From positions 7,535,001 through 7,599,000 of the forward strand of contig CP001769.1 in assembly GCA_000024525.1 (NCBI GenBank): DNA of 64,000 nucleotides, read 5' to 3'. The notes beneath the pieces were generated by a model. The model searched no databases and had not been told where the DNA came from. It saw only the letters and a list, made by a program, of their open reading frames with translations. The position numbers were made by a program, and so were the translations under genes. Positions 45,689 to 55,026 of this stretch are shown here, piece after piece. This DNA comes from Spirosoma linguale DSM 74. Lineage in GTDB: Bacteria > Bacteroidota > Bacteroidia > Cytophagales > Spirosomataceae. Every line of letters begins with the position of its first letter. Position 1 is the stretch's first letter.

Positions 45689-46468
45689 TTAGCTTCGAAT
45701 AACCTGGGGCTGGTGGTGTACTACGCAGTCAACGGAACCCTGTTCAGTTAGTAGCGTTGCCAGTGCATCCAGCCCCCACTCTTCGCACCGGCGGTGACCA
45801 ACGGCAATCACCGCGATGCCGGTTTCATCGACGGCCTGCTGGCCTGGTTTGCGGTAGGCTCCCGTCAGATACAGATGAGCACCCCGTTCGGCTGCTTCCC
45901 GCACGAACGCATCGGTCATGGCTCCTACTACGGCAATTCGGGAACTGGCGGGATGCCAGCCCGTCGAGCCATGCCCCGCTTCGGCCCGGTCGTAGCCCCC
46001 AAACTGACGCTTAACGACAGACAGCCAATAATCAAACTCCTGCTCGGGAACATCAATGAGCATCCCGATTGGACGTTTGGATAAGGTGGTTTTGGTATTG
46101 GCCGGATCGGCTTTATACCCCAATGGCTGCGGTGGGTTAATGGCGTCCAGTTGGCTGGCCAGTCGGGTATTGTACCCGATGGTCAGGGTTTCGTCGAAGG
46201 GAAGATGATGGTACAGCACACCCACATTGGCGGGCAAATGGCTCAGGTCCAATTGCCAGGGGCGATGGAGCCAAATAGCGTCGAGGTCCATATCCGTCAC
46301 CCATTTTGCCAGACCCGGAAACGGCTCCAACGCCAGGCCAATCCGTTGAACCGGCTGTGTGGACGGATGATAGACGCCCCCCTGTTCGTCTGCCGGGTAA
46401 TGTTGAACTGACAGCGCATTTTTTAGTAAATTAGCTATATCATTGATCGTACGTGTAGAGGAGTCCAT
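45689..46468 (-). CDS. Nif3-like dinuclear metal-centre protein
   Basis: 259 residues. The C-terminal motif AVGHRRCEEWGLDALATLL and the central ASSRIAVVGAMTDAFVREAA and GAHLYLTGAYRKP match the Nif3/YbgI family, which binds two metal ions in a toroidal hexamer. Biological function is not settled for the family. The N-terminal metal ligand segment (IWLHRPWQLDL) is divergent from the usual HHP pattern. Convergent with the aldo/keto reductase gene; starts 35 bases from the divergent RibD-like gene. Confidence 0.8.
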   Translation of the reverse strand: MDSSTRTINDIANLLKNALSVQHYPADEQGGVYHPSTQPVQRIGLALEPFPGLAKWVTDMDLDAIWLHRPWQLDLSHLPANVGVLYHHLPFDETLTIGYNTRLASQLDAINPPQPLGYKADPANTKTTLSKRPIGMLIDVPEQEFDYWLSVVKRQFGGYDRAEAGHGSTGWHPASSRIAVVGAMTDAFVREAAERGAHLYLTGAYRKPGQQAVDETGIAVIAVGHRRCEEWGLDALATLLTEQGSVDCVVHHQPQVIRS

Positions 46469-46503
46469 TTGTGTTTAACTATAAATGCCAGGTTTGGTTC
46501 GCC

Positions 46504-47052
46504 ATGCGAAAGCTCATTTTATACATCGCCACTTCCCTCGATGGATACATTGCCCGCGCTGATGGACGCGTGGACTGGCTTGAGTCGATTCCTAATCCAG
46601 ACCAGCTCGATTATGGCTACGCTGACTTCCTGGCCTCAGTCGATACGACCCTCATGGGAAATTCAACCTACCAAACGATTCTGAGTTTCGGAGGTGATTT
46701 TCCGTATGCTGACAAACTAAACTTTGTTTTCAGCCGACAGACCAGCCTGACAGACACAGATTATGTCCGGTTTGTGCATGAAGACCCGGCCACTTTCGTG
46801 AAATCCCTGAAAAATCAACCCGGAAAGGATATCTGGTTAGTGGGTGGCGGGCAGTTAAACACCATTCTGCTCAATGCCGGGTTGATCGACCAGTTTATAA
46901 TCACGCTGGCACCGGTTAGTTTGGGCGCTGGCATCCCGTTGTTCGGGCCGGGCGCGGTAGAAACACAGTTCAAGTTCATAAAGTCAGAATCGTTCGAAAC
47001 GGGCTTTGTGCAGGTTGTGTACGAAACGGTACCGCCCCCAACCCACTCCTGA
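46504..47052 (+). CDS. Dihydrofolate reductase / RibD C-terminal-like reductase
   Basis: 182 residues from the ATG at 46504 (MRKLILYIATSLDGYIARAD); a GTG at 46471 would add 11 residues. DGRVDWLE, TTLMGNSTYQTIL and IWLVGGGQLNTILLNAGLID are hallmarks of the RibD C-terminal/DHFR-like NADPH-binding fold. Probably a small-molecule reductase; not a housekeeping FolA. The last seven codons (VPPPTHS) and the stop lie inside a dispersed C-rich repeat, so the native C-terminus has been replaced or extended. Confidence 0.87.
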   Translation: MRKLILYIATSLDGYIARADGRVDWLESIPNPDQLDYGYADFLASVDTTLMGNSTYQTILSFGGDFPYADKLNFVFSRQTSLTDTDYVRFVHEDPATFVKSLKNQPGKDIWLVGGGQLNTILLNAGLIDQFIITLAPVSLGAGIPLFGPGAVETQFKFIKSESFETGFVQVVYETVPPPTHS

Positions 47053-47126
47053 AACAGGAAGGAGCTTCGCAACGAGGTGCCCTTTCTTCTAGTCTCCTCC
47101 TCTTTTAGGAGTGGGTTGGGGGTGGT
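47031..47126. repeat. C-rich inverted repeat, same family as 26603-26720
   Basis: 24-base arms at 47031-47054 and 47103-47126 are inverted with two mismatches, both tolerable as G-U pairs. The outer sequence (cgcccccaaccca) matches the outer arm of the element at 26603. The left arm provides the stop codon of the preceding gene. Confidence 0.75.
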
Positions 47127-47132
47127 CCAAAC

Positions 47133-47393
47133 CGACCGTTAACTCAAACAGGCTGGTTTCCTGAATCGGAAAATCGTAAGTTTACAGCCTTAACAGCAGC
47201 CGCGCTGGCGGTTCGATAAAGCCGATGATTTTCCTCGCTTAAAAACCTACGCGGTTTTTACTTCTTCTCTGGTTTCTGCCACCAGCCCATACGTCGCCTA
47301 CGACGTCACTGGCGCATTGGGCAGCTAGTCTCATAGTTACCTCATTCATACACTGTCAACAGGCTTGGTCTGTTGCACTTTCCTTTTGTTTCA
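47133..47393. other. Intergenic region before the MATE gene
   Basis: No gene recognised. It holds a small terminator-like hairpin (aaaaacc/ggttttt, 47241-47259) and a palindrome acgtcg-ccta-cgacgt (47291-47306), about 90 bases before the MATE start, which might be an operator. No clear promoter consensus. Confidence 0.4.
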
Positions 47394-48779
47394 ATGACCA
47401 AATTCTTTCGGTTATTCCTGGCCGCATTGCGCGGTACAGAAACCAATTTTACAACCGGCAGCATCAATCGGGCTATCTTCCTGCTATCCGTTCCCATGAT
47501 TCTGGAAATGGTGATGGAGTCGCTGTTTGCCGTTGTCGACGTCTTTTTTGTCGCCAAAATCGGTACGGAAGCCATCGCTACGGTAGGGCTTACCGAGTCG
47601 GTGCTGACCATCGTTTATTCCATTGCCATTGGTCTCAGTACAGCCGCCACGGCGCTGGTATCCCGGCGGGTAGGGGAGAACAATCCGCGCGGAGCCGGTA
47701 CGGCGGTGGGGCAGGTGATGCTGGTATCCCTGACGATGGGGGTTCTGATGGGCGGAGCCGGCTTTTTCTTTGCCGAAAACATCCTGCGGCTGATGGGGGG
47801 CGAAACGCGGCTCATCGCCAACGGCGTTGGGTTTACCCGCATGATTTTTGCCAGCGCTCCGGCCATTGTACTGCTCTATACACTGAGCGGCTGCTTGCGC
47901 GGGTCGGGCGATGCATCCGTTGCCATGCGGTCGCTGTGGCTGGCCAACGGGGTAAACATCGTGCTCTGTCCGGTCTTTATCTTCGGGCTGGGACCCGTTC
48001 CGGAATTGGGGGTAATGGGTTCGGCGGTGGCAACGACCATTGGCCGGACTGTGGGCGTACTGTACCAGCTCTACGCCCTGACGCGGGTAAAAGGCGTTAT
48101 TCAGGTGTTACGGGCCGATATGGCACCCGACACGGGCATTATTCGTAACCTGCTGAGCATAGCTGTTGGAGGGACCAGCCAGTTTCTGGTCGGGTCGGCC
48201 AGCTGGATTTTCCTGACTCGTATCCTCTCTACGTTCGGGAGTGATGTTGTGGCCGGGTATACCATTGCCATCCGCATCATTGTATTTACGATTCTGCCCT
48301 CGTGGGGACTGGCCAATGCCGCTGCCACCCTGGTGGGACAAAATCTGGGGGCCGGTCAGCCCGAACGTGCCGAAACGTCGGCCTGGCGGGCGGCTTTCTG
48401 CAACATGCTCTTTCTGGCGGCCGTTGGTGTAGGTTTTTTTCTGGCCGCAACACCCATTGTCGGTCTGTTCGACAATAACGTTCGCGTGGTCGAGGTAGCC
48501 GTCGAGTGTTTGCGGGTATTTTGCCTGGGTTACCTATTCATGGCCTACGGCATGGTACTCAGCCAGTCGCTCAACGGGGCTGGCGACACCCGCACGCCTA
48601 CCCTTATTAACATCGTGTGTTTCTGGGTCGTTGAAATTCCGCTGGCCTACATACTGGCGCATACCCTGAACTGGGGGCCTCCGGGGGTATTCTGGTCGGT
48701 GGCTATTAGCGAAACGCTGCTGGCGGGTGTGGCGATCTGGGTGTTCCGCCAGGGGCGCTGGAAAACCGTAAAGGTTTAG
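47394..48779 (+). CDS. MATE-family efflux transporter
   Basis: 461 residues from the ATG at 47394 (MTKFFRLFLAALRGTE); a TTG at 47373 is less likely. Twelve hydrophobic segments in two related halves; SVPMILEMVMESLFAVVDVF at the start and WGLANAAATLVGQNLGAGQP in the second half are MATE (NorM/DinF-like) signatures. Exchanges cations for drugs or metabolites across the inner membrane. Appears monocistronic. Confidence 0.92.
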   Translation: MTKFFRLFLAALRGTETNFTTGSINRAIFLLSVPMILEMVMESLFAVVDVFFVAKIGTEAIATVGLTESVLTIVYSIAIGLSTAATALVSRRVGENNPRGAGTAVGQVMLVSLTMGVLMGGAGFFFAENILRLMGGETRLIANGVGFTRMIFASAPAIVLLYTLSGCLRGSGDASVAMRSLWLANGVNIVLCPVFIFGLGPVPELGVMGSAVATTIGRTVGVLYQLYALTRVKGVIQVLRADMAPDTGIIRNLLSIAVGGTSQFLVGSASWIFLTRILSTFGSDVVAGYTIAIRIIVFTILPSWGLANAAATLVGQNLGAGQPERAETSAWRAAFCNMLFLAAVGVGFFLAATPIVGLFDNNVRVVEVAVECLRVFCLGYLFMAYGMVLSQSLNGAGDTRTPTLINIVCFWVVEIPLAYILAHTLNWGPPGVFWSVAISETLLAGVAIWVFRQGRWKTVKV

Positions 48780-48853
48780 ACGTTGTTTGAGTTAATCGCT
48801 TTTGGCTCAAATCGCTAAATCAAACAACTTCTTAGCGTGGAAGGTGGTAAAAT

Positions 48854-48900
48854 AACAATCGGTGACAGGCAAGTGAATGTCTTGCCTGCCACCGATTGTT
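48854..48900. terminator. Bidirectional hairpin between MATE and PVC-type genes
   Basis: 20-bp arms 48854-48873 and 48881-48900 with one mismatch, 5 bases from the stop of the minus-strand gene and 74 from the MATE stop. Confidence 0.75.
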
Positions 48901-48905
48901 CTGGT

Positions 48906-51530
48906 TTATTTCTGCTGAGACAGGAATGTGATCAGCGAAGCAAATTCATCGTAAGACAACGCATTGGCCAGGCCCGTAGGCATCATGGACGAGTCCAGTT
49001 CTTTGCGGCTCAGCACGTCGGCCTTTTTGATGGTGTATACCTGGCCCGTAATGTCGCGCATAACCAGTCGGGTAGCCGATTCTTCGGTCACGAATCCGGT
49101 ATAGCTCTTGTTGCCTTTCGCCGTGACGGACACGGAGGCAAAGCCCTGCGATATGGATGCGTTTGGTTTGAGAATGGATTCGGCAATCTGTTCCCGATTC
49201 ATGATCGACCCGATCTGCCCCATAAACGGCCCTTTCATCGTTTCGCTTTTCGAAAGACTGTGGCAGGCTACGCAACCCTGCTGCGTGAACAGGGTCTTAC
49301 CCAGTGCGGCATCGCCCGGCAGTTTGGCCATTGCCAGCATAACGTCTTCGATGGACGCTTCGCCCACCTGTCCCTTCTTACTCCGGATTTTCTCCAGATC
49401 GACCTTATTTTCCTGCTGAACGACTACCGGCTCTTCTACGCCCAACTCGGCAATATCGAGCCGAAGCCGACTGTTCATATCGGTAAAAAACTGCTTGTCG
49501 CCAGCTTGCTGCCATTCGGTCAGTAACAGGGCTTTGATCGCGGGCGAGGATTCCCAAACGATTGATTTGTAATAAGGACCGTGCGTATCGGGGCGGGTAC
49601 TCCACCACCACGAGGCATCGTAAGGCGCTTCCTGCTTGTATAAACGCCCCAAAGTAGTGAGGATCTGGCTTTTGAGGTTGGCGTCTTTAGTCTGCCGGTA
49701 AGCACCCATCAGCCCCTCTGCTGCTTCGGGCGTGTGCATATAGCGTAAGGCCCACAGCGCCAGCGTTGCGTTGGGGGAGTTAAGAGCCTGTATGCAGGCC
49801 GTTACGGCGTTGAGCTTCACCAGCGACCGAACGGCCAGATGGGCCGGTACAATGGCGGCATTGGGGGTGGCGTGCGGACCTTCGACGTCTTTGCCCGGCG
49901 CAACGAATGAATTAGGTACACTGACCTGTAGCAAGGTAGCAGCTGCTTCTTTCCGCTCCAGTCGGCCCAAGCCGATGAGAGCGGCCACCTGCACCCGATC
50001 CGACGGGTCTTTCACGCCCTGCAGGAAAGGCTCCAGAGGTACTTTTTTGACAAGCGGCTTCCGGTCGGCCAGAGCACGGAGGGCAAACTCCCGAACGGCG
50101 GCATCCTGTGTAAGCTGAACGAGTTTATCGATGCCCTGCTCGCCGGTGGCCTGGGCATAGGTAAAGATACCGGCCACCCGGTTCGCTAATGGCACCTTCG
50201 GATCGGAAGCTAGTTTCCAGGCAACTTTAGCCGCCTGCTTTCCAGAACGGGCAAGCAGCTCCTGCGAGGCATACAAACGCGCCACGGCGCTTTGCGAGGC
50301 AAGTAGCGTACCCAGTTTTTTAACTGACGCTTTTTTAAGATTCGGGAACGCCTGATAGGTCCAGTTTTGGGGCACCGCCCGGACAACGTAGCCTTTGTCC
50401 GGATTTCCCGAGTAACCCGCGCCATTCCAGGCCGCCATATACAGCCGTCCCGAGCCGTCTACGTCTACATCCGTAATTTGGGGTAGTTTAATGAAGGCTT
50501 CCTCCTGCTGGGTGAAGGTGCCTTTGTCGGGCGTTACGCGGTGGATGTACAGCTGATTTCGACCCCAGTCGGCCATCATCGGCACCTGGTTGTATTTCTG
50601 TGGCCAGCTGGGTTCGTCCATAAACAAAGCCCCCGTACCCGAGCCGCCCCCTACATCGACCAGGGCGGGTAGAATTTCGTCGGTGAAATGCTTGAACAGC
50701 ACCGGGTAGCCGTATTCGGCCGATTGCAGCTGATGGCTGAAGCGGATATTCCAGCCCCCGCCATCGTTAGTGTTGTCGCGGGTGAAGATGTTCATGTAAG
50801 GGTCGATGGCTACGTCGTAGATGTTCCGCGTACCGTGGGAGAAAATCTCCATTTCGGTGCCATCGGGCCGTACCCGGACAATGCCGCCCCCCAGCATGGT
50901 TAGCTTGCTGCCCGACCGGTCTACTGCATCGTGGAAACCAAAGTCGCCTACGGCAATGTATATCCAGCCGTCGATACCCATCCGGATACCATTGGTGGCA
51001 TGATCGACACCCCGTTCCTGAATGAACTTGACATTGCTTATGTGTTCGACCAGCGGTTTGGAGGGGCCATCTGCTACGCCATCCCCGTTTTTATCGTCGA
51101 AGACAACCAGATTCATCCCCGTTGCCTTACCGGTTTCGGGCGAGAATACCGCGTGCAGCACAAATACCTGATCGCCCAGCACAATGATACCGCGTGGGTT
51201 GTCGACGCTGGCAAAGGTGGTATGTCCGTCTACTTTCCCATCGTTGTCCTGATCCACCAGCCGGACGATGGCGCCCATGTTCGGCTTTTTACCCAGCGAT
51301 CCCTGCTTGTCGACGCCAACGTATACCTCACCGGTTGGCGCTACCGCCAGACAGGCCGGGCTGGGTGTCAGATCAGGACCGGTGAAGTTCGTTACCTGCA
51401 AATCGGGCGGGTAATCGGGGGCATGGACAACGGTTGGGGTAACGTCTGGCTTTTTGGGTAATCCCAGGTTTCCGTCTAATCCAAAGCTGAACAGAAAGGC
51501 AGAAAGGAAGCTTATCGAAATCTTAAACAT
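48906..51530 (-). CDS. PVC-type haem-binding CxxCH protein (membrane-bound dehydrogenase type)
   Basis: 874 residues from the ATG at 51530 (MFKISISFLSAFLFSFG, signal peptide); a TTG at 51560 is rejected. Residues ~40-390 are a six-bladed propeller like PQQ/glucose-sorbosone dehydrogenases (DRSGSKLTMLGGGIVRVRPD; YNQVPMMADWGRNQLYIHRV). Residues ~395-650 are HEAT-like helical repeats. The last ~130 hold a cytochrome c domain with the haem site Cys753-x-x-Cys756-His757 (GCVACHS). Typical of Planctomycetes and Bacteroidota; presumed periplasmic sugar dehydrogenase passing electrons to its own haem. Confidence 0.9.
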   Translation of the reverse strand: MFKISISFLSAFLFSFGLDGNLGLPKKPDVTPTVVHAPDYPPDLQVTNFTGPDLTPSPACLAVAPTGEVYVGVDKQGSLGKKPNMGAIVRLVDQDNDGKVDGHTTFASVDNPRGIIVLGDQVFVLHAVFSPETGKATGMNLVVFDDKNGDGVADGPSKPLVEHISNVKFIQERGVDHATNGIRMGIDGWIYIAVGDFGFHDAVDRSGSKLTMLGGGIVRVRPDGTEMEIFSHGTRNIYDVAIDPYMNIFTRDNTNDGGGWNIRFSHQLQSAEYGYPVLFKHFTDEILPALVDVGGGSGTGALFMDEPSWPQKYNQVPMMADWGRNQLYIHRVTPDKGTFTQQEEAFIKLPQITDVDVDGSGRLYMAAWNGAGYSGNPDKGYVVRAVPQNWTYQAFPNLKKASVKKLGTLLASQSAVARLYASQELLARSGKQAAKVAWKLASDPKVPLANRVAGIFTYAQATGEQGIDKLVQLTQDAAVREFALRALADRKPLVKKVPLEPFLQGVKDPSDRVQVAALIGLGRLERKEAAATLLQVSVPNSFVAPGKDVEGPHATPNAAIVPAHLAVRSLVKLNAVTACIQALNSPNATLALWALRYMHTPEAAEGLMGAYRQTKDANLKSQILTTLGRLYKQEAPYDASWWWSTRPDTHGPYYKSIVWESSPAIKALLLTEWQQAGDKQFFTDMNSRLRLDIAELGVEEPVVVQQENKVDLEKIRSKKGQVGEASIEDVMLAMAKLPGDAALGKTLFTQQGCVACHSLSKSETMKGPFMGQIGSIMNREQIAESILKPNASISQGFASVSVTAKGNKSYTGFVTEESATRLVMRDITGQVYTIKKADVLSRKELDSSMMPTGLANALSYDEFASLITFLSQQK

Positions 51531-51893
51531 GCATGTTAACAGTAAGTGGTAATTGCGCAATTCGTGGGTGCTACCCCACTAAAGCAAATCATGTGGTTAA
51601 ATTTAATCAGTTCGGACGAATTACGCACCGTAAACGCGAAGCTGTGCCGGATTCTGCTTCCGGCGCGTGTTGGGTATCTGCTGAAAAAGCCCATTTCTGA
51701 AGTGCATCACCGTTATCCGGCAGCGAGCCCGGGTCCGTATCCTCATACTACTTCAGGACATAGATCGGGCCGATTCACTGCCGAAACTTTTACCGAATAG
51801 GACCCGTTATTACTTACAGGCCAACTGCCCGGCGGTGCCTGATTTAGTTGCCAACCGTAGGCAGTAACCGCCTAAACTCTCTATAGACAATCC
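51531..51893. other. Divergent intergenic region before hflX
   Basis: Contains a perfect 12-bp palindrome aattgcgcaatt (51551-51562), 20 bases upstream of the PVC-type start, a possible operator. An 84-codon plus-strand frame here lacks any family resemblance. No promoter consensus is clear. Confidence 0.4.
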
Positions 51894-53174
51894 ATGATCG
51901 ACACACATAAACCAGCCGAAACTGCTATTCTAGTCGCGGTGATTACCCAAAAACAAACGGCTGAACAGACAAAAGATTACCTCGATGAACTGGCCTTTCT
52001 GGCCGAAACATCGGGCGTTAAAACGATTCAGACGTTTACCCAAAAACTCGAACACCCCGACAACCGGACGTTCGTTGGCAAAGGCAAACTGGAAGAAATA
52101 CAGACGTTCATCCTTGACAATCCCGTCGATTGCGTCATTTTTGACGATGACCTGTCACCCTCGCAGGTGCGGAATCTGGAAGACAGCTTTAAGGATATTA
52201 AAGTGCTGGACCGGAGCCTGCTCATCCTGAACATCTTCTCGATGCGGGCGCAAACGGCCCAGTCGCGGGTGCAGGTCGAGCTGGCGCAGTACCAGTACAT
52301 GTATCCCCGACTAACCCGGATGTGGAGCCACTTAACCAGTCAGAAAGGGGGCGTCGGGATGCGTGGACCGGGGGAGAAAGAGCTTGAAACCGACCGCCGG
52401 ATCGTGAAAGACCGGATTGCGTTTTTGAAGGAAAAACTCGCCAAAATCGACAAGCAGAGCGTGACCCGCCGAAAAGAACGCGACCGTCTGGTACGGGTAG
52501 CGTTGGTGGGGTATACCAACGTCGGCAAATCGACGCTGATGCGTACGATGGCAAAAGCGGACGTATTTGCCGAAAATAAACTCTTCGCGACGGTCGATTC
52601 GACGGTGCGCAAAGTGACCCTGGGCAACATTCCGTTTCTGCTGACCGATACCGTTGGGTTTATCCGTAAACTGCCCACAATGCTGATCGAGTCGTTCAAA
52701 TCGACGCTCGATGAGGTGCGCGAAGCCGACATTCTGGTACACGTTGTGGACGTGTCGCACCCCAATTTTGAGGAGCAGATTGAAGTCGTCAACTCAACGC
52801 TCGCCGACATCAAAGCGGCCGATAAGCCAATGGTGCTGGTCTTCAACAAAATGGACCGGTTCTCACCCAAAGCTTCCTGGACGGAGAAAGCTGAACTACC
52901 CGAGGAAGATGAAGTCTTCAACGGCGGGGAAGAGGTGATGATACCGATGGCCGTGCAGCGAAAAACTGCCCTGGAATACCTCAAGAAAACGTATCTGTCC
53001 CAAAAAGCGGATTACGTAGCCTTCATCTCGGCCGAAACCGGCGAGAACGTTGGTGAGTTACGGGAACTGCTGTATTCGCTGGTGAAAGAAAAGCACTTCT
53101 TCATTTACCCCAACTGGGTCAACGTCCCCCTCACCGAATCGGCCGAGGAGTTTGGCGACGGTTTGGCTGGTTGA
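51894..53174 (+). CDS. hflX: GTPase HflX
   Basis: 426 residues. N-terminal HflX domain (TFVGKGKLEEIQTFI; VIFDDDLSPSQVRNLED), a coiled helical linker (GPGEKELETDRRIVKDRIAF) and the GTPase domain from ~200: G1 ALVGYTNVGKSTLM, G3 LLTDTVGFIRKLP, G4 LVFNKMD, G5 ISAETGENV. HflX splits stalled or idle 70S/100S ribosomes under stress. An intrinsic terminator follows directly, then a tRNA gene. Confidence 0.95.
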   Translation: MIDTHKPAETAILVAVITQKQTAEQTKDYLDELAFLAETSGVKTIQTFTQKLEHPDNRTFVGKGKLEEIQTFILDNPVDCVIFDDDLSPSQVRNLEDSFKDIKVLDRSLLILNIFSMRAQTAQSRVQVELAQYQYMYPRLTRMWSHLTSQKGGVGMRGPGEKELETDRRIVKDRIAFLKEKLAKIDKQSVTRRKERDRLVRVALVGYTNVGKSTLMRTMAKADVFAENKLFATVDSTVRKVTLGNIPFLLTDTVGFIRKLPTMLIESFKSTLDEVREADILVHVVDVSHPNFEEQIEVVNSTLADIKAADKPMVLVFNKMDRFSPKASWTEKAELPEEDEVFNGGEEVMIPMAVQRKTALEYLKKTYLSQKADYVAFISAETGENVGELRELLYSLVKEKHFFIYPNWVNVPLTESAEEFGDGLAG

Positions 53175-53204
53175 GGGTTTTTTAACAATTTTGCAATGTA
53201 AAGC

Positions 53205-53232
53205 GAGCGGTCGACCTGACCGCTCCTTTTTT
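53205..53232 (+). terminator. hflX intrinsic terminator
   Basis: gagcggtc/gaccgctc 8-bp stem with a 5-base loop followed by six T's, ending just before the tRNA. Confidence 0.88.
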
Positions 53233-53304
53233 GGTCTCGTAGTTCAACGGATAGAATAAGCGTTTCCTAAACGCTTGATATGGGTTCGATTCCCGTCGGG
53301 ACTA
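53233..53304 (+). tRNA. tRNA-Arg (anticodon CCT)
   Basis: 72 bases fold into a full cloverleaf: acceptor GGTCTCG with CGGGACT (two G-U pairs), D-stem GTTC/GAAT, anticodon stem AGCGT/ACGCT with loop TTCCTAA (anticodon CCT, reading AGG), and T-arm ATGGG-TTCGATT-CCCGT. The discriminator is A and CCA is not encoded. Genes for rare arginine tRNAs are frequent integration sites; accessory genes lie downstream here. Confidence 0.93.
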
Positions 53305-53330
53305 CCGAAGTGTACAACAACAATACTACA

Positions 53331-53380
53331 CAAACACAAAAAGCCCTGAATTTGCAATAATTCAGGGCTTTTTGTGTTTG
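53331..53380. terminator. Terminator after tRNA-Arg
   Basis: 22-bp perfect arms 53331-53352 and 53359-53380 with a 6-base loop; the 3' arm contains a run of five T's. Confidence 0.85.
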
Positions 53381-53542
53381 TAACAGTAAGCCATTGGTCA
53401 TCATTGTTAAGCCGGGTTTATCAGCTTTTTTCGGCTTTAGGCGATTGATTATCAGTAGGTAAAAAAATCGGGTTGAAATGGCTTTCATCCAGTAGGTTTT
53501 AAGACGTTTACCCGGGAACAAAGGTAGGTAATTGTGTATTGA

Positions 53543-53749
53543 ATGAAGATCAACCACGAGTTTAAGCAGAACGACTTAGTCATCCTCATTAACCAGCAGG
53601 CGGCTCAAGAGATGGCAGCGGCTAATCCTGACATTGACTGGCCAGTGCCGGTGATCAGTCAATATGGACAGCGAGTGCACTGCTGGAATAGCCAACGGCG
53701 CGAATTTACGATCACCCTGAGCGCGACCGAGATCAGGAAAGTTGACTAA
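53543..53749 (+). CDS. Small hypothetical protein
   Basis: 68 residues (MKINHEFKQNDLVILINQQA...). Compact, mixed alpha/beta composition with no signal or membrane segment; the C-terminal half (YGQRVHCWNSQRREFTITLS) looks like beta strands. No family recognised. The frame lies in an otherwise empty stretch after tRNA-Arg, with an ATG start and normal codon use, but no terminator or partner, so it may be spurious. Confidence 0.45.
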   Translation: MKINHEFKQNDLVILINQQAAQEMAAANPDIDWPVPVISQYGQRVHCWNSQRREFTITLSATEIRKVD

Positions 53750-53938
53750 TCAGACAGGTAGGCCGGAATGGGACAGCTAGTAAAAGGCATTCGTTACGGT
53801 GTATTTCTGCTTTAAAAGAAACGATTCACTACTGCTGGCTGACTTTAAACAAATATCTGACTTGTTCTCTGAGTTATGGTAACTGTTCGTTCGGTTAGCC
53901 TTTACCTGACCGGTCTGGAAAAGTGTTTACCTTTCAAT

Positions 53939-55018
53939 CTACTTTCCGAGAAGTACATTCCAGCCAGTGGTCAACCCAAAAACCAAACTTCGACTGAGAA
54001 AGGGCTTATCTTTTCCAGCTTCGTTCGTTATATCTTTTAAGGTAACAAACAGACCTAATAAGGACGTGCTTGGTTCACCCTCCTTTAAAAAGTGAAGGGC
54101 AATATTTATATTCCCTTTTGTTTTACCATCAAACTGATGAACGATTTCGGGATACAATATAAAAGCAACTCTATTTTCTAAACTGCTGGGTATATACGTA
54201 ATGCTACCCCGTAGCTGAGCCGTGAAGAATTGATTGAAGGCTACCTTGGCATTTGTTACAGCGTATGTATCACCCTCATCATCTATTACGGTAGTTGTTC
54301 GCAATGAGTCTGTACCGGTTTTATATTGAACTGTATTTTTAATGTCTACTTTGTCCAAATCGTCAAAGTTATCTTTCCGGGCCAGACTAATTGAATAACC
54401 CAGGATAATTTCACTTTTTTTCGAATCGCCAACCGCCATGTCGGCGAAGTGAGAAAAACTTAAAGAAAGACCCGTATAAGGCGAAAAGCTGCCTAGCTGC
54501 TCTTTGACAGGTTTATCAGACTGAAAAAACCTGTAGCTATTCGTTGTTGCACCAATGGCTAATATGCTTCCAAAGAGACGGCTTCCCTTGGCACGATCCA
54601 GTTTAATCCACGCTTTATAAGCACCTATTGAAGCACCTTTAGAAAAGTTACCACTTCCAATAATACTCCCAATTTTATCGTTTGCATTAGCTTTCAGACT
54701 TAATCCCCAGCCATTAGAATATAACGGCGTTGTACGAGGTGGAGGATTTTTCTCATCTACTCCTAACACAACAGTTTGCTCAATCTCACTACCATCAGAA
54801 TCTTTCAACGTATCCTTTGTATTCAATTTAAACAAGTTCAGTTTTATACTTTTATCAACAGTACTTATTCTAGGTGTAAGTAAAGCCTTTTTACCATCAC
54901 CGCGTAAAATGGGCGTACCATTAGCCCGTAAATCTTCAAAGAAATCCTGCCCATTGCCTGACAAACTTATCAAGCAAAACAAGACTACACACCCAAGTAT
55001 CTTTTTAGCGTACATCAT
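53939..55018 (-). CDS. Secreted, barrel-like protein of unknown function
   Basis: 359 residues with a signal peptide (ILGCVVLFCLISLSGNGQ). The remainder alternates in a way expected for an outer-membrane beta-barrel: GASIGAYKAWIKLDRAKGSR, SPYTGLSLSFSHFADMAVGD, QFFTAQLRGSITYIPSSLEN, SRSLVFGLTTGWNVLLGK, the last lacking the usual terminal aromatic. No family recognised. It is the last gene of a tight three-gene operon with a 102-residue and a membrane protein. Base composition is more AT-rich than the core genes. Confidence 0.65.
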   Translation of the reverse strand: MMYAKKILGCVVLFCLISLSGNGQDFFEDLRANGTPILRGDGKKALLTPRISTVDKSIKLNLFKLNTKDTLKDSDGSEIEQTVVLGVDEKNPPPRTTPLYSNGWGLSLKANANDKIGSIIGSGNFSKGASIGAYKAWIKLDRAKGSRLFGSILAIGATTNSYRFFQSDKPVKEQLGSFSPYTGLSLSFSHFADMAVGDSKKSEIILGYSISLARKDNFDDLDKVDIKNTVQYKTGTDSLRTTTVIDDEGDTYAVTNAKVAFNQFFTAQLRGSITYIPSSLENRVAFILYPEIVHQFDGKTKGNINIALHFLKEGEPSTSLLGLFVTLKDITNEAGKDKPFLSRSLVFGLTTGWNVLLGK

Positions 55019-55026
55019 GTGCGGAT

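Noticed and set aside
46471..46503. Extended N-terminus of the RibD/DHFR-like protein
   Set aside because: The ATG at 46504 begins the conserved strand MRKLILYIATSLDG; the GTG extension is unconserved.
51546..51800. 84-codon frame upstream of hflX
   Set aside because: Starts within a palindrome, no signal or domain; treated as intergenic.
53267..53557. 96-codon minus-strand frame
   Set aside because: It overlaps the tRNA gene and its terminator and has no recognisable features.
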